Source of the DNA: Cynocephalus volans
Lineage: Eukaryota > Chordata > Mammalia > Dermoptera > Cynocephalidae
Length of the DNA: 64,000 nucleotides
NCBI RefSeq assembly: GCF_027409185.1
Contig: NC_084462.1
Coordinates: 153,809,490-153,873,489 of the forward strand
Reading direction: 5' to 3'
The notes beneath the pieces were generated by a model, which worked only from the letters and a program-made list of their open reading frames with translations, searched no databases and was not told where the DNA came from. A program made the position numbers and the translations under genes. Of this stretch, positions 13,212 through 26,130 are shown piece after piece (the first letter of the stretch is position 1; the number at the start of each line of letters is the position of its first letter).

Positions 13212-14052
13212 ACTTTTGTGTGTACGACTCTTATTTATGTATTTGTTTGTTTGTTTTTGTCCCTCAATTTTTAACAGTTCTTTATATATTAGGGAATTGG
13301 CCCTTCATCTGTAGTACATGCTACAAATATTTTCTCCCAGTTTGTCAGTTGTCTTTTGACTTCACATGTTTTTGATGGCATAGTTTTTTATGTAGTCAAA
13401 TTTACCAATATTTTATTTCATTGCTTTTGGATTTTGAGTCACAGAAAAACTTTCCCTATATTTAGATCAAGAGGAATTCACCCATGTTTTCTTCTAGTAT
13501 TAGCATGGTTTTACTTTTTACATTTCGATCGCCAATCTATTTGGAGATTATTGTTATGTATAGTATGAGATATGTATCTAATTTTGTCTTTTCCCAAATG
13601 GCTACCTCATTGTTTCAGACCATTCATTAGAAAGTCTATCTTTGACACAGCAATTTTAGATGCAAGCTTTATCTTGTATCTTCATATATAGTTGTGTCTA
13701 TTTATGGGCTTTCTATTCTATTCCAGCTGGTCTATTTGTCTACTTCTGCATCAGTACCACACTGCTTTAACTATAGAGGCTTTATAGTACATTTTAGTGT
13801 TTGATAGTGCTATTTTCCATGACAGCTTGTTTATCAGTATTTTCTTGGCTAATTTTGTATGTTTGTTTTTTTCATATAAACTTAAGTACCAACTAGTCTA
13901 ACTCCATAAAAAAGCTTGTTGATATGTTTATTGGGCTTGAAATAAATTTGTAAATTAAACAGGACATCTTCATAATGCTAAATCATTCTACCCAAAATGA
14001 CAAGATCTTTCCATCTTTTCTTCGTGTCTTTTCAAAAGTATTTAAAATTTTA

Positions 14053-14220
14053 GGGCCAGTCCATGGCTCACTTGGGAGAGTGCGGTGCTGATAACACCAA
14101 GGCCACAGGTTTGGATCCCTATATGGGGATGGCGTTTAGCTCACTGGCTGAGCGTGGTGCTGACAACACCAAGCCAAGGGTTAAGATCCCCTTACCGGTC
14201 ATCTTTAAAAAAAAAAAAAA
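14053..14220 (+). mobile_element. tRNA-Ile-derived SINE, dimer (CYN-like)
   Basis: There are two tandem tRNA-Ile-like units. The first has ggtgctgataacaccaaggc and the second ggtgctgacaacaccaagcc, ending cttaccggtcatcttt and a 16-A tail. A 16-bp target duplication, aagtatttaaaatttt, flanks it (14036-14051 and 14221-14236). I recall this dimer as a colugo CYN SINE. It is sense relative to the window and antisense to DPF3. Confidence 0.88.
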
Positions 14221-15039
14221 AAGTATTTAAAATTTTTCTTCCTATAGGCTTTACATATTTGTTGTTAAAGATATTTCTAAGTATTTCTTCTTTGTTGCTA
14301 TTATAAATGAAATTATATTCTATAACTGGTTATTATTTGTGTATATGAAGGCTATTAGTGATTGTAGGTTACTTTCCTATCCTGCTGCCTTTTAGGTTTA
14401 AGTGAGCTTTATCATTGATTATCTTAGGTTTTCCAGATATACTATCATATCATATGAAAATAGAGTTTTACTACTTCGATATCCCTTCTTATGCCTCTAA
14501 TTGGTTTCTCCTGACTAATATCTCCAGAATGCTGTCAAACAGTAGTGGGAGAGACAGTGAGCATCTCCACCTGCTTCCTAATCTTAGTAGAAAGGCCTCC
14601 TGTGCTTCTCCCATTACATAAGATACTGGATTTAGTTCTAAAAGTATAAATATTTTATCATGTTAAGAAGGTATCCTGTAATTACTATTTTCTTGAGTGT
14701 TGTTTTTGGTTTTTTGTTTGTATCGTGAATAGGTCCTTTAACCACCCTGTTATTATGAAAACTGATAAAGGGAAAGAATCAAGCATTTATCCTGCCTTTT
14801 CTATATAGTCTATATCTGTTTCCCAAAAACAAGGTTGGGAAAGTTTCTCTTTATGGAATGACTCCAGCTAACAAACAAAAAAGAAGTTTTCAAATAAGAA
14901 TATCACTATTTTTCAGCCCCTAATGAAACAGTCGATCTAGTTGAATATCATCAATAGATGCTACCTTCACAAAAAGAGAGACACCAGGCATTACACGCCT
15001 CCTGAAGAAAGCGTACACGACCATCTATGAAGTAGTCTT

Positions 15040-15147
15040 GCCAAAAAAAAAGAGAGACAGAGAGACAGAGAGAGAAACAGATAGAGACAGAGAGATCGTG
15101 AGGGGACAGATGCAGAGAGACAGAGATACAAAGAGAGAGGGAGATAA
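15040..15147 (+). repeat. Degenerate (GAGACA)n simple repeat
   Basis: It is rich in gagaca, gagaga and gatagag units. The Arg/Glu/Asp-rich open frame across it is a repeat artefact. Confidence 0.9.
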
Positions 15148-15169
15148 CCTGAATCAAACCTCTAGCTCT

Positions 15170-15800
15170 AACTACCAATCTATAAGAAATACAAGAAACA
15201 GAGGAAAATGCCAAATACCACCACAGGAATGCACTCAGTAAAATACAGTCATTGAAACTCTATTGAACAAATGATCTGATTTTTTCAACAAAGAATTTAA
15301 GGGGGGGAAAAATGAGAACAAGATGAAGGAAAAATCTATACATTATTTAAAGAACCTACATATATGCTTATATAAACCTGTATATATTTAAAGAAAGTTC
15401 AAAGACATATCAAGTAATTGCAATGTGTGGGCCTTATCTGGATCTCAACTCTAATAAACAGGCTGTAATAAAAACATTTATGAGACAATTGAGGAAATAG
15501 AAATGTTGACTAGATGTTTGATTATATTAAGGAATTACTGATTTGTTTTAGCTATGTTAGCATTTTGGCTGTTTTTGTTATAAAGTAAGTCCTCATCTTT
15601 TTGAGATACATGTGAAACATTTAAGGAGAAATGATATTATGACCAGGCTATGGAGGGGGAGGCAGTAGTATTTATGAAAGAAGATTAGACACGTATTGAT
15701 CATTGTTGAGGCTTGTGATGGGGTACATCGTTTCACTATTCTCTCTACCTTTGTATATGTTTGAAATTGTCCATAACAAAAAGTGTTTTTGAAAATTCCA
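15170..15800. repeat. Ancient interspersed repeat, family not assigned
   Basis: The end, ctttgtatatgtttgaaatt then gtccataacaaaaag, with caatgtgtgggccttatctg earlier, is a recurrent mammalian repeat tail. I do not assign the family. It ends about 360 bp before the DPF3b exon at 16158. Confidence 0.55.
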
Positions 15801-16157
15801 CATTTATTATATTTACCATTTAGACCAAATGAGATCATACACCATAGAATGTGGTAGAAACTGTCAAGCACATCCCAGCCATAAGCAATGGTCACCGCTG
15901 TCAGTCACTGAACCCTCAAGAGCCAATGGCCAGGTTGCTCCTGAGTGCCAGGGTAAAGGGCAAATGGCCATTAAGGCAGCCTCTGGTGGCCACCTCCTGC
16001 ATCTCTCTTCACAGGCACAAAGAGCACCCAGGGTCCCTATGGCACAGAGCAAGACTGGCTGGCATTCTCCCCAGGAGCCCAGTGACAAGAGCATTGCCTC
16101 CTCTCCACCCCTTGAGGACTTGGGTCTCTGCCCACACAGGGGCAGCCCCACACTCAC

Positions 16158-16270
16158 GTCATTCTCGGAGGTCCCACAGAGGATGCAGGACTTGCACTCT
16201 ATGCACTGCCACTTGTACGTCTTGACGGCCTCAGTCATGTTCAGGGTGAACTGCAGGCAGGTCGGGTGAC
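16158..16270 (-). CDS. DPF3: DPF3b coding exon: C-terminal half of PHD1 and start of PHD2
   Basis: This 113-bp exon has two bases completing a Gly codon and 37 whole codons, and ends in phase 0. The translation runs [20 protein letters not shown], then [17 protein letters not shown]. It provides the PHD1 ligands H-x2-C (HPTC) and C-x2-C (QCIEC) and the first PHD2 pair (SCILC). The acceptor is strong: a pyrimidine-rich TTTTTGGCTTCCTCCAG. The donor is GTGAGT directly after the GAC codon at 16158; reading through it would add Val-Ser, which is intronic. The preceding intron, when DPF3a is skipped, is 38.9 kb, and the next exon is 12.3 kb away. Exon skipping or retention cannot be judged from DNA alone. 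Confidence 0.97.
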
Positions 16271-19200
16271 CTGGAGGAAGCCAAAAACAGCAGCATTAGG
16301 GCAAAAGGGCCTGACCTGTCACCCCTCAATACCCCTAACCAGAAACACATTCATGCCCAACATGGAGGGAGTGTGGGAATAGCACAGGCTGGGAAACAAA
16401 TTGGGTGCCTGGATGTGGCCCTTCCCCACTCCTCACCACCACCCCCAGTTACATCAGGTTGAGGCCCAAAGAGAGAAATAAGCATTAACCTTTTACTGGG
16501 GACAGATGCCATCCAATTCCCCTTGCCCTAAGAGCCACGTCCCCACACAGGCATAACCAATGATGAGGACAGAAAGTAGCGATCAGAGAGAACCAGAAGG
16601 CAGCCCCACGAGAAATGCCGGCATCATCCCCTAGGCCTCGGCATCATTGTGGCAGGAGCAACACAGAATAGTTATTCAGAGCTAGGCCTTCTGATCCAAA
16701 AAGTTGGTCACACTGGGGTACAAGTGAGGATGCCAGAATGATCGGGTAAGGTTTCTAGGGACAGTGCTCAGAGCCAATATAAGGCACTGCAATGTTATCG
16801 AGCGCAACCATGCCCAAGCCCATGAGACCAGCCAAAGTCCAAGCCCTGAACTGTGCACCTGGAGCTGCCTGCAGGGGTGAGCATGGGGCAGGGGCGTGCT
16901 TCTGCATCCAGCAACACTCCACACGTGTTTATTGACAGACCTCTCTCTAAGAGTCTAAGACAACAGTCTAAGAGAATGGTCCAGGTTCTCTCAGACCACT
17001 GTGCTGAGCTCTGAACCCTTCTGGAATAACTTTAGACTAGTGAATGGTAGGAAGTGGGTTTTGGAAACTCCTGTTGAAAGTCTCTGAAAATATTCCATGG
17101 GCTTTCTCTGTGTCCCCGTCCTGAGAAAATCATCAGCCTCCCAAAGACCATCAACCCAAAGGAAGGGAACTAAGCTCACAGAGCCCCCAGCCCCGGTAAA
17201 ATGCAGGACTAACATGAGCTCTGGCTGCAGAGCTGCTTCTCCTCATAACTCAGGACATCACTCAAGTGTGAGAGAAGAGTGGGGGATGGAAATATTATTG
17301 CATCTCAGCCAGGCAGGGTGAGGCACAAAAAGCTATCACCCAAGCAGCCATCAGCAGATGCAAAAACTATGCCGGGAACTAAATCCTCCTGTTGGTACCA
17401 CCATAACATTGGCTGCCTGTTGCCTGTCTCTAAAAACTGGAAAAATCATTTGCCAGATAAAACTGCAAGAATAAGACTTCTCTTCTGCCATGGAAATGAC
17501 TTAAATAATGCACACTATTGACAAAAGGATAAAAGTTTCTAAGGAAAGTGGGAGAAGCCCATTTCCAGAATTAATTTCTAAAATCCTTGGAAGTAAGAGA
17601 ACAACAGATACAGTTTTTCTAATTCAAGGGTGGCAGAAAAAAAGAGGCACATTGCTATAAAGCAATTTACTTATGGTCAGTCGCTACTTGAGGATTCCTA
17701 TCTTAATCTCTTCTGCAAAGTTAACCATCATTCTGTAATACACGTGCTTGGAAATCTAGAGTTTTCATATCTCCAGTTTTCGTAAAGCAAGGAATACCTG
17801 CACTACTATTTAAATAGCCCAATGTAGTGAAGGGAGACCACCCTTCCCAGGAACCCCCCAGGTGCAATGATTCAACAGGACATTTATAAGATTCCAATTA
17901 CCAAAATGAGTTTAGAAAGTGGTGCAGTGTGCATGATTCATCCCAGCCGGATCATTAAAAACCAAGTCCTTCCTGAATGTTCCTTCAAATTAGTTCTATC
18001 AGGAGAGTTCAGTAAATATGGCCACTTGTCTAGTTGGTCTAGTAGTAAACTTGGTGTGAAAAGGCATTCCCAATCCAGCCCTAACCTCTTCTGAAACTGA
18101 CCTCATGCCTCCCTAGAGGTTGAAACAGAAAATGTCATCCATGGCTACCACGCGCAGCAGACCTAACTCATGGCCTGGGCTTTCAGAGAATGGGGATTTG
18201 GCTTCAGGGTGCTATTTCAGCAAATAGGAAAAAAAGGGAAACCAGCAGGGTGTGGAAACTCTCAGACATGAGAAAGTAGTCCATGAGGCTGGGGGAACCT
18301 GGTGTTTATGACACTACAGTTCACAGAGTTCAGTAAAAAAGAGAAGGCAGGCAACTAGAAGCAGTGACTGTGGCCTGCCACTCCAAGGACTTATCTCATG
18401 TCTTTCCAGACACATGTGCGTAGATGCTGAGAATGTTCAAGAGACAGCAAATGGGATTTCATGGTGTTTGAGCGAGAAGGCACACAGGTAAATAGGCAAA
18501 ACCAGTGTGAGTCGCACATTCATAGCTGCCTGCTTCCATATATGCTCATCCACAACTGCCTACACATGAACATTTCCAACCTTTTAGGGAAGAAAATATC
18601 TAAATATTCATTGTTGATTAAGCTCACATTAGATCATGACTTAGAAGCTAACATAAGTCATTAACCATTCAATCTCCCTCTATAGATTATTCAGTACAGT
18701 GAGAGAAACACAGTTCATTTTCAACAAACCATGGGCAAAATGAAATATACAAACAGCTATGGCATGTGTCCCTTACATTATGATCCTTATTAAAAGAATT
18801 TTTTATTTCATCATCACTGATATTTAATTTTGGTGAGGCTAAACCACATCACTGATTAAATTAGAGCTCCAGGAAAAAGAAGAACATTATCTTGCTAGGT
18901 ATGCACTGAAAACATAAATAAAACAGATACAAATAACTGGGGGACTAGCATGGTCTATTATTTATTCATTGTGAAATTATAAACATCTAATTATATTTTA
19001 TTACCTTATTTATCAATGTTGATCTCTTAAAAACTAATTTCTCAGGAAAGGAGAACCTAAATAAATATCCATAGATCTCAGGCAAGTAAGTGCAAAACGC
19101 AATGTACTCTTTGGTCTGATGTGTGGTTTACAGAAATTGTATTATATTAAAACACATAGGATCAATTCCAACCTGAAATAGCACCGAAAACAAGTCTCCA

Positions 19201-19426
19201 TGGGCATTCATCATAAAATAATTTGGCTAAGTTTCTCATAGTTCTCTATTCACACACATAAAAAATTTCTAATATTTACATGTTACAAATATACATATGA
19301 AGCTTTAACTAAAGCATTTATGCAAAGTATGATAAAATCTGAATCATGATGCTAAAGAGTAATTTGAGGAGAAAATTATTACTAGCTGACTTTGGGAAGC
19401 CATTTCATCCAATCAGATTCATTCAC

Positions 19427-19470
19427 TCTCATTCTCTCTCCTCATTCTCTCTCTCTCTCTCTCTCTCCCC
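19427..19470 (+). repeat. (CT)n simple repeat
   Basis: A CT-rich stretch (cattctctctcctc followed by about ten CT units). Confidence 0.9.
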
Positions 19471-20374
19471 ACCTCCACTTTGGAAGGAAGGAGGCTCTCA
19501 GTCATTATACTTAATCTCTAAAGGGGTGAACCAATTCTGAGCAATCAAGAATTCAACCTCTTTACACATATATCACGACAGGTGTGTTAACCAGGCGCTT
19601 CTTCACACGCAGTATTTCTCAAACCCTGCTTTGTAAACCTGTAGTGGTCCACAGAGTCACCTCTATCTGCTCCAGATGTTACTTCTAACACTTAAGACAG
19701 CTGCAAATTGATTACCACGTGGCACCTGGATGCACCCGAATGGCTCCCCTTTTTTTCCTCACCATTTTTAATGTACTTCAAAGAGGACAAAGAAGAGAAA
19801 GAGAGTGGGAAGGACAAAGACCAAACAAACAAAAATGCATTAAAAATAAATGATGGTGTGCGCTGTGGCTCCTTTCACTTGGGCAAAACCCCTTACTGTG
19901 TAGCAAGTTCAGCTCATCTTAAAGGTCTGCTTTTCCTCCCCCTCAAGCTGTCAACCTCGGTGGCACCCAGGTGCCACATGGGATGTGAAACAGAGATTGC
20001 TGTATGAATCTTTATTATAAATAACCATACAAAGCACATTCCTGCAAGAGCATGAGGAGCACTTCTAACGTGCTAACCAGCTAAGGGCTCACGGTGCCAT
20101 TCTCAAATGGCCCTAGAAATTCCCCAAGTTTTCATGGTCAAGTCTGGTCCAATGTAGAGTCTCCTGGAAATGGATCTACATCCATCTGTAAACCTGAGAG
20201 CATTGTGGTTGGTCCTCTTAAGGTGAAATAATGGGATGGAGAAGCCATGACCTGGATTTATGTTACTTATTTGACTGGCCCAGGTTGGAGCCAAGGCACA
20301 GTACTAGAAAGATGTCAAGTGTCACAGTAACGACCCCAGAGTCCCTAATTAGTCACTGCAGCTGAGGATTAAAG

Positions 20375-20500
20375 ATAATTTACTCATTTATTCATTCCTT
20401 CAACAGTATTTTTTGACTAAATAAATGTGGCAGGCATTCTTCTAGGTACTGGGGATATAGCAGCGAGAAAAACCAAATCCCTGCGCTCATGGCACATACA
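20375..20500 (+). repeat. Ancient interspersed repeat fragment, family not assigned
   Basis: ttcattccttcaacagtatt and ctaggtactggggatatagc belong to a widespread old repeat ('caggcactgttctagg'-type). Related pieces lie at 21990-22098, 23140-23280 and 45590-45800. Confidence 0.6.
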
Positions 20501-20646
20501 CCTACCACCATTTGAGATACACTGCAGTATCTGAGTCCTTTGGACAAGTCCCTTTGCCTCTCTGGACATTAATTTTCCAATATGTTAAAGGATTAGGATC
20601 TGTTATCTGTGAAGCTGTGGCTCTATCTATGCCACCCATAAATGAT

Positions 20647-20796
20647 TCTTTTTTTTTTTTTTTTTTGTCCTTTTTTGTGACCACACTCAGCCAGTGAGCC
20701 AACCGGCCATCCCTATATAGGATCCGAACCCGCGGCGGGAGCGCTGCTGGGCTCCCAGCGCTGCACTCCCCCGAGTGAGCCACGGGGTCGGCCCCG
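20647..20796 (-). mobile_element. tRNA-derived SINE, GC-rich variant with truncated second unit
   Basis: It has a plus-strand T run at 20649-20666, then a reverse-complement body gtggctcactcgggggagtg, gcgggttcggatcc and ggttggctcactggctgagt. The anticodon-arm region is replaced by a GC-rich segment compared with the 14053 copy, and the second unit is cut short. The 8-bp direct repeat taaatgat flanks it (20639-20646 and 20797-20804). Confidence 0.87.
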
Positions 20797-21989
20797 TAAA
20801 TGATATTTTTAGAGATACTATTGATCCCAAACCGCCCATGTGCTTGATGGGATAAACAAGCCTTCTAAAGTTTGCCATCTAAAAGTCAAAGTGAAAAAAA
20901 ACTAAGAAGGAAATTAAAATAGCCAGAAAGCACTGCTAGACTTCATGTCAACTTTCTCATGTTGATCAGCCCAGTCTTAGTCCAATATCAACACCAAAAT
21001 ATGGCCATGACAGAAAGCTAAAGAAATGTAGAAGTCTGAAGTACTTCTCATCAACCACACCACCCATCCCATGCAATGAGTTGGGCCTCTTCAGATGAGC
21101 TGTCGTGAATCTGCAGGCACACAGAGGCCGAGGATAAGGTCCCACCCATGAGGAATGTTAGATCTGGGCTAAGCTGATTGTATGACAGTGGACACATATT
21201 GCCATGAAGAGAGTGGGAGAAGAGGATCACCAATATGAGTGACTCAGGTTGGCTCTCCTTTTAAATTCTTAGCTGAAACTGCAGGCAACCATCTTGCCAA
21301 AGTGCTTCTTGCCCCAACAGCAGTGTGTGGAGGCCAGCCTGACCGTTGTCCAGAGCCCGATATCATCTCAGATGTGAATCCTGACATTGGCTGTGCATTT
21401 CAGGCCTCTCTGGACATCAGGAGCATCCAACCATGGGCACTGGCTAAAGGCTCTGGGTTTCCTTTAGGAAAGTGAGGCTGAAGAAGAAACTGTTGCTCAG
21501 ACCCTGTAATCCCTGTGCTTCCTTCAGTCCTGGGTAAGTCCAGCAGGGTTTTATGTCTGTAATTGATGGGTAGCTTGTGGAAAATGGCAGTGATTAGTCA
21601 ACACTTGATTGCCTCTGATCTTCCAACTGCTGGTCTTCCATGAATTAGAAGATGAATTCATGGGTGGTCTAAGTTCTTGAGTTGTCTGAAGACATTTGAA
21701 GTGGTAGTCCCTTTTTTTTTTTTTTTCTCAAAACATTTCAAAATTTTTTTCATAGAGTTGTGTTAAATCAAAAGAAAAAAGATACTTTCTCATTTTCCTA
21801 TTCTTTTCTAGGTGAAACTGGGAAGCAATCATGGAAGTGCCTAGAAGGAAGGGACTGACAGTATGCTCATGACACAGACACTTCGTTTTACATTTTTAAA
21901 ATCATTTTTTAGTCTAGTTTTGAGAATTCTTCTGACTTTGTAATCTACTTATTGTGATCAGATTCTTACAGAAAAAGAATTCCATTTGA

Positions 21990-22098
21990 TTTGGACAATT
22001 CACTGAGCACCTACTAAATGCCAGGAACCATACGAGGTGCTGCAGTTCCAAAGAGGAATGAGACATGAATCCTGCATTGAGGAGCTCAGTTTAGCAGG
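21990..22098 (+). repeat. Ancient repeat, left part (interrupted by an MLT1 LTR)
   Basis: cactgagcacctactaaatg and gaggagctcagtttagcag are the front of the old repeat that resumes at 22650 after the LTR. Confidence 0.55.
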
Positions 22099-22649
22099 TG
22101 TAATAGGCAGCCTCTAGCATGGCCACCAGTCATGCCTCCCTGCTGGCATTCATACCCTTGTGTAATTCTCTCCCCCCAAGTGTGGGCTGGACTTAATGAC
22201 TCACCTCTAGCCAGTAGAATATGGCAAAGTGATCAGATGTCACTTCTTATATTAGGTTATAAAAAGACTGTGGCTTTCATCTTCAGCGAACTCTCTTGTG
22301 CTTAGTTGCTCTAAGGGAAGCCAGTTGCTATGTTGTGAGATGCCCTATGAAGAGGTCCCTATGGTAACGAATAAAGGGAGGCCTCAGGCAAACAGCCCAG
22401 GAGGTGAATCTTTCTGAAAACCATGTGGTGGGCTTGGAATTGGATCCTCTCCCAAGTGAGCCTTCAGATGAGACCACAGCCCTGCCTGATAACTTGACTA
22501 CAACCTCATGAGAAAACTTGAGCCAGAGACATCCAGCTAAGCCACACCTAGATTCTTGAGCCACAGAAACTATGAGATAATCAGTGTTTGTTGCTTGAAG
22601 CTGTTAAGTTTTGGAGCAATTTGTTATGCAGCAACAGATGACTATTACA
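22099..22649 (+). mobile_element. Solo MLT1-type LTR (ERVL-MaLR)
   Basis: The 551-bp element has 8-bp inverted ends, TGTAATAG and CTATTACA. The 3' region (gagccacagaaactatgaga, then gttttggagcaatttgttat and gcagcaacagatgactatta) is the MLT1 signature. No internal retroviral sequence is attached. It is an old endogenous LTR and is not coding. Confidence 0.85.
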
Positions 22650-23760
22650 GGGAGAGAGACACCTTTTTAAAAACGACTATTATACAATGTGATAAGTGCT
22701 GTAATTGGGGAGTAAATAAAGTCCTTACAGATGGCGAAGTAATAAATAATGTTGGGAAAGCTCATGGAAAGCCCCTGAGAGGAAGTAGCACTTGAGCTGG
22801 GCCTTGAAGGATAAATAGGAGCTTTCTAAGTGAAAAAAAAAAAAAAAAAAAAAAAAGGAAAAAGCATTACAGGGAAAGGGAATAGCAGGAAGTGTAAGGT
22901 GTATGGTCCACTCGGGCAAAGTAGAGTAGCTCAAGGACAGCAGGGGGAGAGTGGCAGCAGATGATGCTGGACAGGTACGGGGAAGGATGCGAAGGCATAA
23001 GGGTCTGATTTTGTAAGCAGTGAGGCCTCCCCAGAGGTTTTTAAGCAGGGACCATGTTTTGGAGAGATGAATCCAGAAGCAGGGCAGAGGGCAGATGTAG
23101 TGGAGCTGGCCGGGGAGGGTGATCAGTTGCAATATCCATTTATTCGATGAATTTTTATTGAGCAGTTACAATGTGCCAGGTAGGATGGTAGGTGCTGAGC
23201 AATGAACAACACTGACAAAATCGCACCCTTGCAGAGCTTCTGTTCGAGTGGGTGCGTTAGTCCAGAACAGGCCTAATAGTAATGGGGATAAAAGTAGAAA
23301 ACATTTGTGAGGTAGAACTGGTCAACAGGACATGATGCCCCCCTGGATATAGATGTGAGGAGGACTCAAAAAGGACCCCAAGATTCCCAGGCCACAGAGT
23401 AGGTGATAATACTCTTAGCGGAGATGAGGACAGAAAGCTTGCAGGGTATCATAATGGATCCAATCGGGGCACACTGCATGTGCTGTACAGATGGGGCATT
23501 CAGAGGAGATGTGCAGGAATCGGTGAGAAAATATGGGATTACATTCAGGAGAAAGGACCAGACTGGAGACATAATTTAGAAATCATCAGGTTTGGGTGGT
23601 AGATGAAGGCTTGGAACTTGGTGAGATACTCAGGGAGAGACCAAGAGTGAACAATAAAAAGGACCTGGCTGGGGGTAGGGGAAGGGTAACCGCTGCAATC
23701 GAAGGCGTGAAAGGTCATCAAGACGAGCACCCACAGAGAAAGGCGGAGGCCGTGTGGTAA
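22650..23760 (+). repeat. Ancient repeat, right part
   Basis: gataagtgctgtaattgggg, tgagctgggccttgaaggat and tttaagcagggaccatgttt continue the repeat cut by the LTR, and include a second copy start near 23140. A 23-24 base A run lies at 22833-22856. The family is not assigned. Confidence 0.5.
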
Positions 23761-24449
23761 GAAAGGAAGGAGGAGAACGTGGAGGCAGGCACTCCATGGT
23801 GTCCAGGGCAGGGGAAGGGGTGACACCACCATGCAGTGAGAGATGAAGGTAAGAACTGAAGGGAACATGTTGCCCTGGGCAAGCCACTGGTGACTAGAAC
23901 TAAAGCAGCCTGCAGGCGCAGGGGCCCTCCTGCCTCTCTGAGTGACTGGATGGTTCCACACTGTGGAGGGAAGAAGTCACACGCAGATATCCCACAACAT
24001 GCTTCTGCTGCCACAGGCTTTTTCCAACACACTCAAGCCTGGAGGAACCAGGTGAAATAGTCTTAGGAATGTTGTCTTTATCCAACTCCACTCATTAATA
24101 GCAGGGGTCATTTTTTAACGTAGGTTCCATGGCCAAAGCTAGACTCTGCCAGCCTTAGTTTCTGTCCTTCCCCAGGGGTGCATCAAGTCTCACTGGAAGC
24201 CATTTCTTTCCTCCTGATCTTGACTGAAGCTCTTCAGTCCTAGCTGTCTGAGCCCTGCCCACAAGGCTGGGGCAGGCCCTGGTGGAGGTTTCTCCCACAG
24301 CCCCAGGGTCTGGTTAAGTGGCAGCGGTGCAAAGTCTCCAGGAGTGGCCAGACCTAGGAAGGAGGTGAGAGCCAAGGCAGGAGGAGCAGCATTGCAAGCC
24401 AGGTGGAATGGGAAGGGGAGGATGAAAGTGACGGCCAGGCAGCCACGCT

Positions 24450-24648
24450 GATGGCTGTGGCACTTTTTTAAAATGCCCACAAACTCTTTGATCTTCCTTT
24501 TTTCATTTTTAAGAGGTGGAGGCTATTCCCCTCCCCTTGAATGTAAGCTGGGCTTAACTTTTAACAAGTACAGCAAAGAGGAGTGACAACATGCAACTTT
24601 GGAAACTAAGTTATGAAAAGGCACTGTGGGTTCCATTGTGATTGCTTG

Positions 24649-24690
<42 letters not shown>

Positions 24691-25077
24691 ATCTATCTAT
24701 CTACCTATCTCTATCTCTATCTATCTCTCTCTCTCTCGGATCACTCACACTGGCAGAAGCCAGCTCTGTGTTGTGAGCTGCTACATGGCAAGGAACTGAG
24801 GGAGGCCTCTACCCAACAGCCGCATGGCACCAAGGCCAACCTACAACCTGAGCGTGAGCTTGGACTCAACTCCTTCAGCCCCAGTCGAGCCTTGAGACGG
24901 CTGCAGCCCCAGCCCACATCGTGACTGCAGCCTCCTGAGACCCCCTGTGACAGACCAGCCAGCTAAGCCATCCCCAGATTCCTGATCCTCAGAAACTAGG
25001 AGATGAAAAACATTTATAGTTTTAAGCTGCTGAGTCGGGGGTAATTTGTTACACAGCAACGGAAAATTAATCCAGAG
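24450..25077 (+). mobile_element. Second MLT1-type LTR with internal CT/TCTA expansion
   Basis: The 3' end, gatcctcagaaactaggaga then gtaatttgttacacagcaac and ggaaaattaatcca, is typical of MLT1. A roughly 90-bp (CT)n/(TCTA)n microsatellite (24648-24737) has grown inside it. Left boundary approximate. Confidence 0.75.
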
Positions 25078-25689
25078 GCAAAGGGGAAACAATAGGGGTC
25101 TGGTTGGAAGGCTCTAGAAGACCAGACACTGGACAGGATCCTGCTCAGGCAGAGTCTGACTTGTGTTCCCGGCCACGGTGAGCCCCACCACGGGGCTGAA
25201 CAGTGAAGGGCAGAAGCAGGGTTTGAGATTTTATATCATTTCTTCTCCTCCGTGGAGGGCTGTTTTTTGTTTTGTTTGTTTTTTTCAATGAACCTTCTTT
25301 AAAAGAGCTAATAGTGTAAACTAAGGTAATTTAAGTGACCATGCATGGGTGACCACAAGCAGAAGTGAATGGGAGTGACTCCTCACCGTCTACAGCACCG
25401 TGCATGCATCCACCTTCGGTTTCCTGGGCCCAGCCCACTCCCACAGTGTGGCCCCGAGGAGACCCGCCCCCCCAGAGAGGCTGCCATCCTCAGCCTCTGG
25501 CCTCACCCTCACCCTGCTCCACCCTCCTTCCCCCTGCCTGAGCCTGTCTCACCTCCAACAAGCTTTCCCTGGAACAGTCCCCAATATTAGAAAGTCAGCG
25601 GCCTCCTAGAAATACGGTCACACTGACATGAGCAGCACAAGAACCTACAGCTAGTACTTTGACCGAAAGAAAGTAGTGCTCGGACACCT

Positions 25690-25905
25690 TAATGAGCATT
25701 ACTCATAACACTTCCAAGTAAGCCCCTCTACATCCACTGATTTTCTTTGATTCCCCACAATAATCCTGTGAGGAAGGGAGGACAGATATGAATATTCCTG
25801 ATTTACAAATGAAGAAACTGAGGCTCAGGATGGCTCAGGCAGCCAGCAAGTCATTGAGTCAGGGCTAGAATCCATGTCTTTACGTTCTAGTGCTTTGGTC
25901 TCTCA
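25690..25905 (-). repeat. MIR SINE
   Basis: Antisense MIR: tttacaaatgaagaaactga, ggctcaggatggctcaggca and gtcagggctagaatccatg. Confidence 0.85.
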
Positions 25906-26034
25906 GTACATCATGTTCCGGGATGGCCAATCCAAGTGTGCGGCCCAGTTTCATTCTAGGTCCTTATTTTAAGCTGTTCAGTATAGCCACACTTTCCCTG
26001 TTAGGCACAAGAAGTTTGCTAAGCACAGTGAGGT

Positions 26035-26130
26035 AGGTCACTGGATCTCTCCATGCCTCAGTTTCCTCACTTTGTACCACACAGAGTAGACTTGCTGTCC
26101 CCTAAGGTCCCTTGGGCCTCAACATTCCAA
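26035..26130 (+). repeat. MIR fragment
   Basis: Sense MIR core: tccatgcctcagtttcctca. Confidence 0.65.

Noticed and set aside
14053..14220. tRNA-Ile-like sequences with A- and B-box resemblance
   Set aside because: Dimeric structure, A tail and target duplication show a SINE, not a tRNA gene. The same holds for 13121-13211.
15864..16238. 124-residue frame ending in intron after TSEND
   Set aside because: Only the part from 16158 upward is exon; the continuation VSVGLPLCG reads across the GTGAGT donor.
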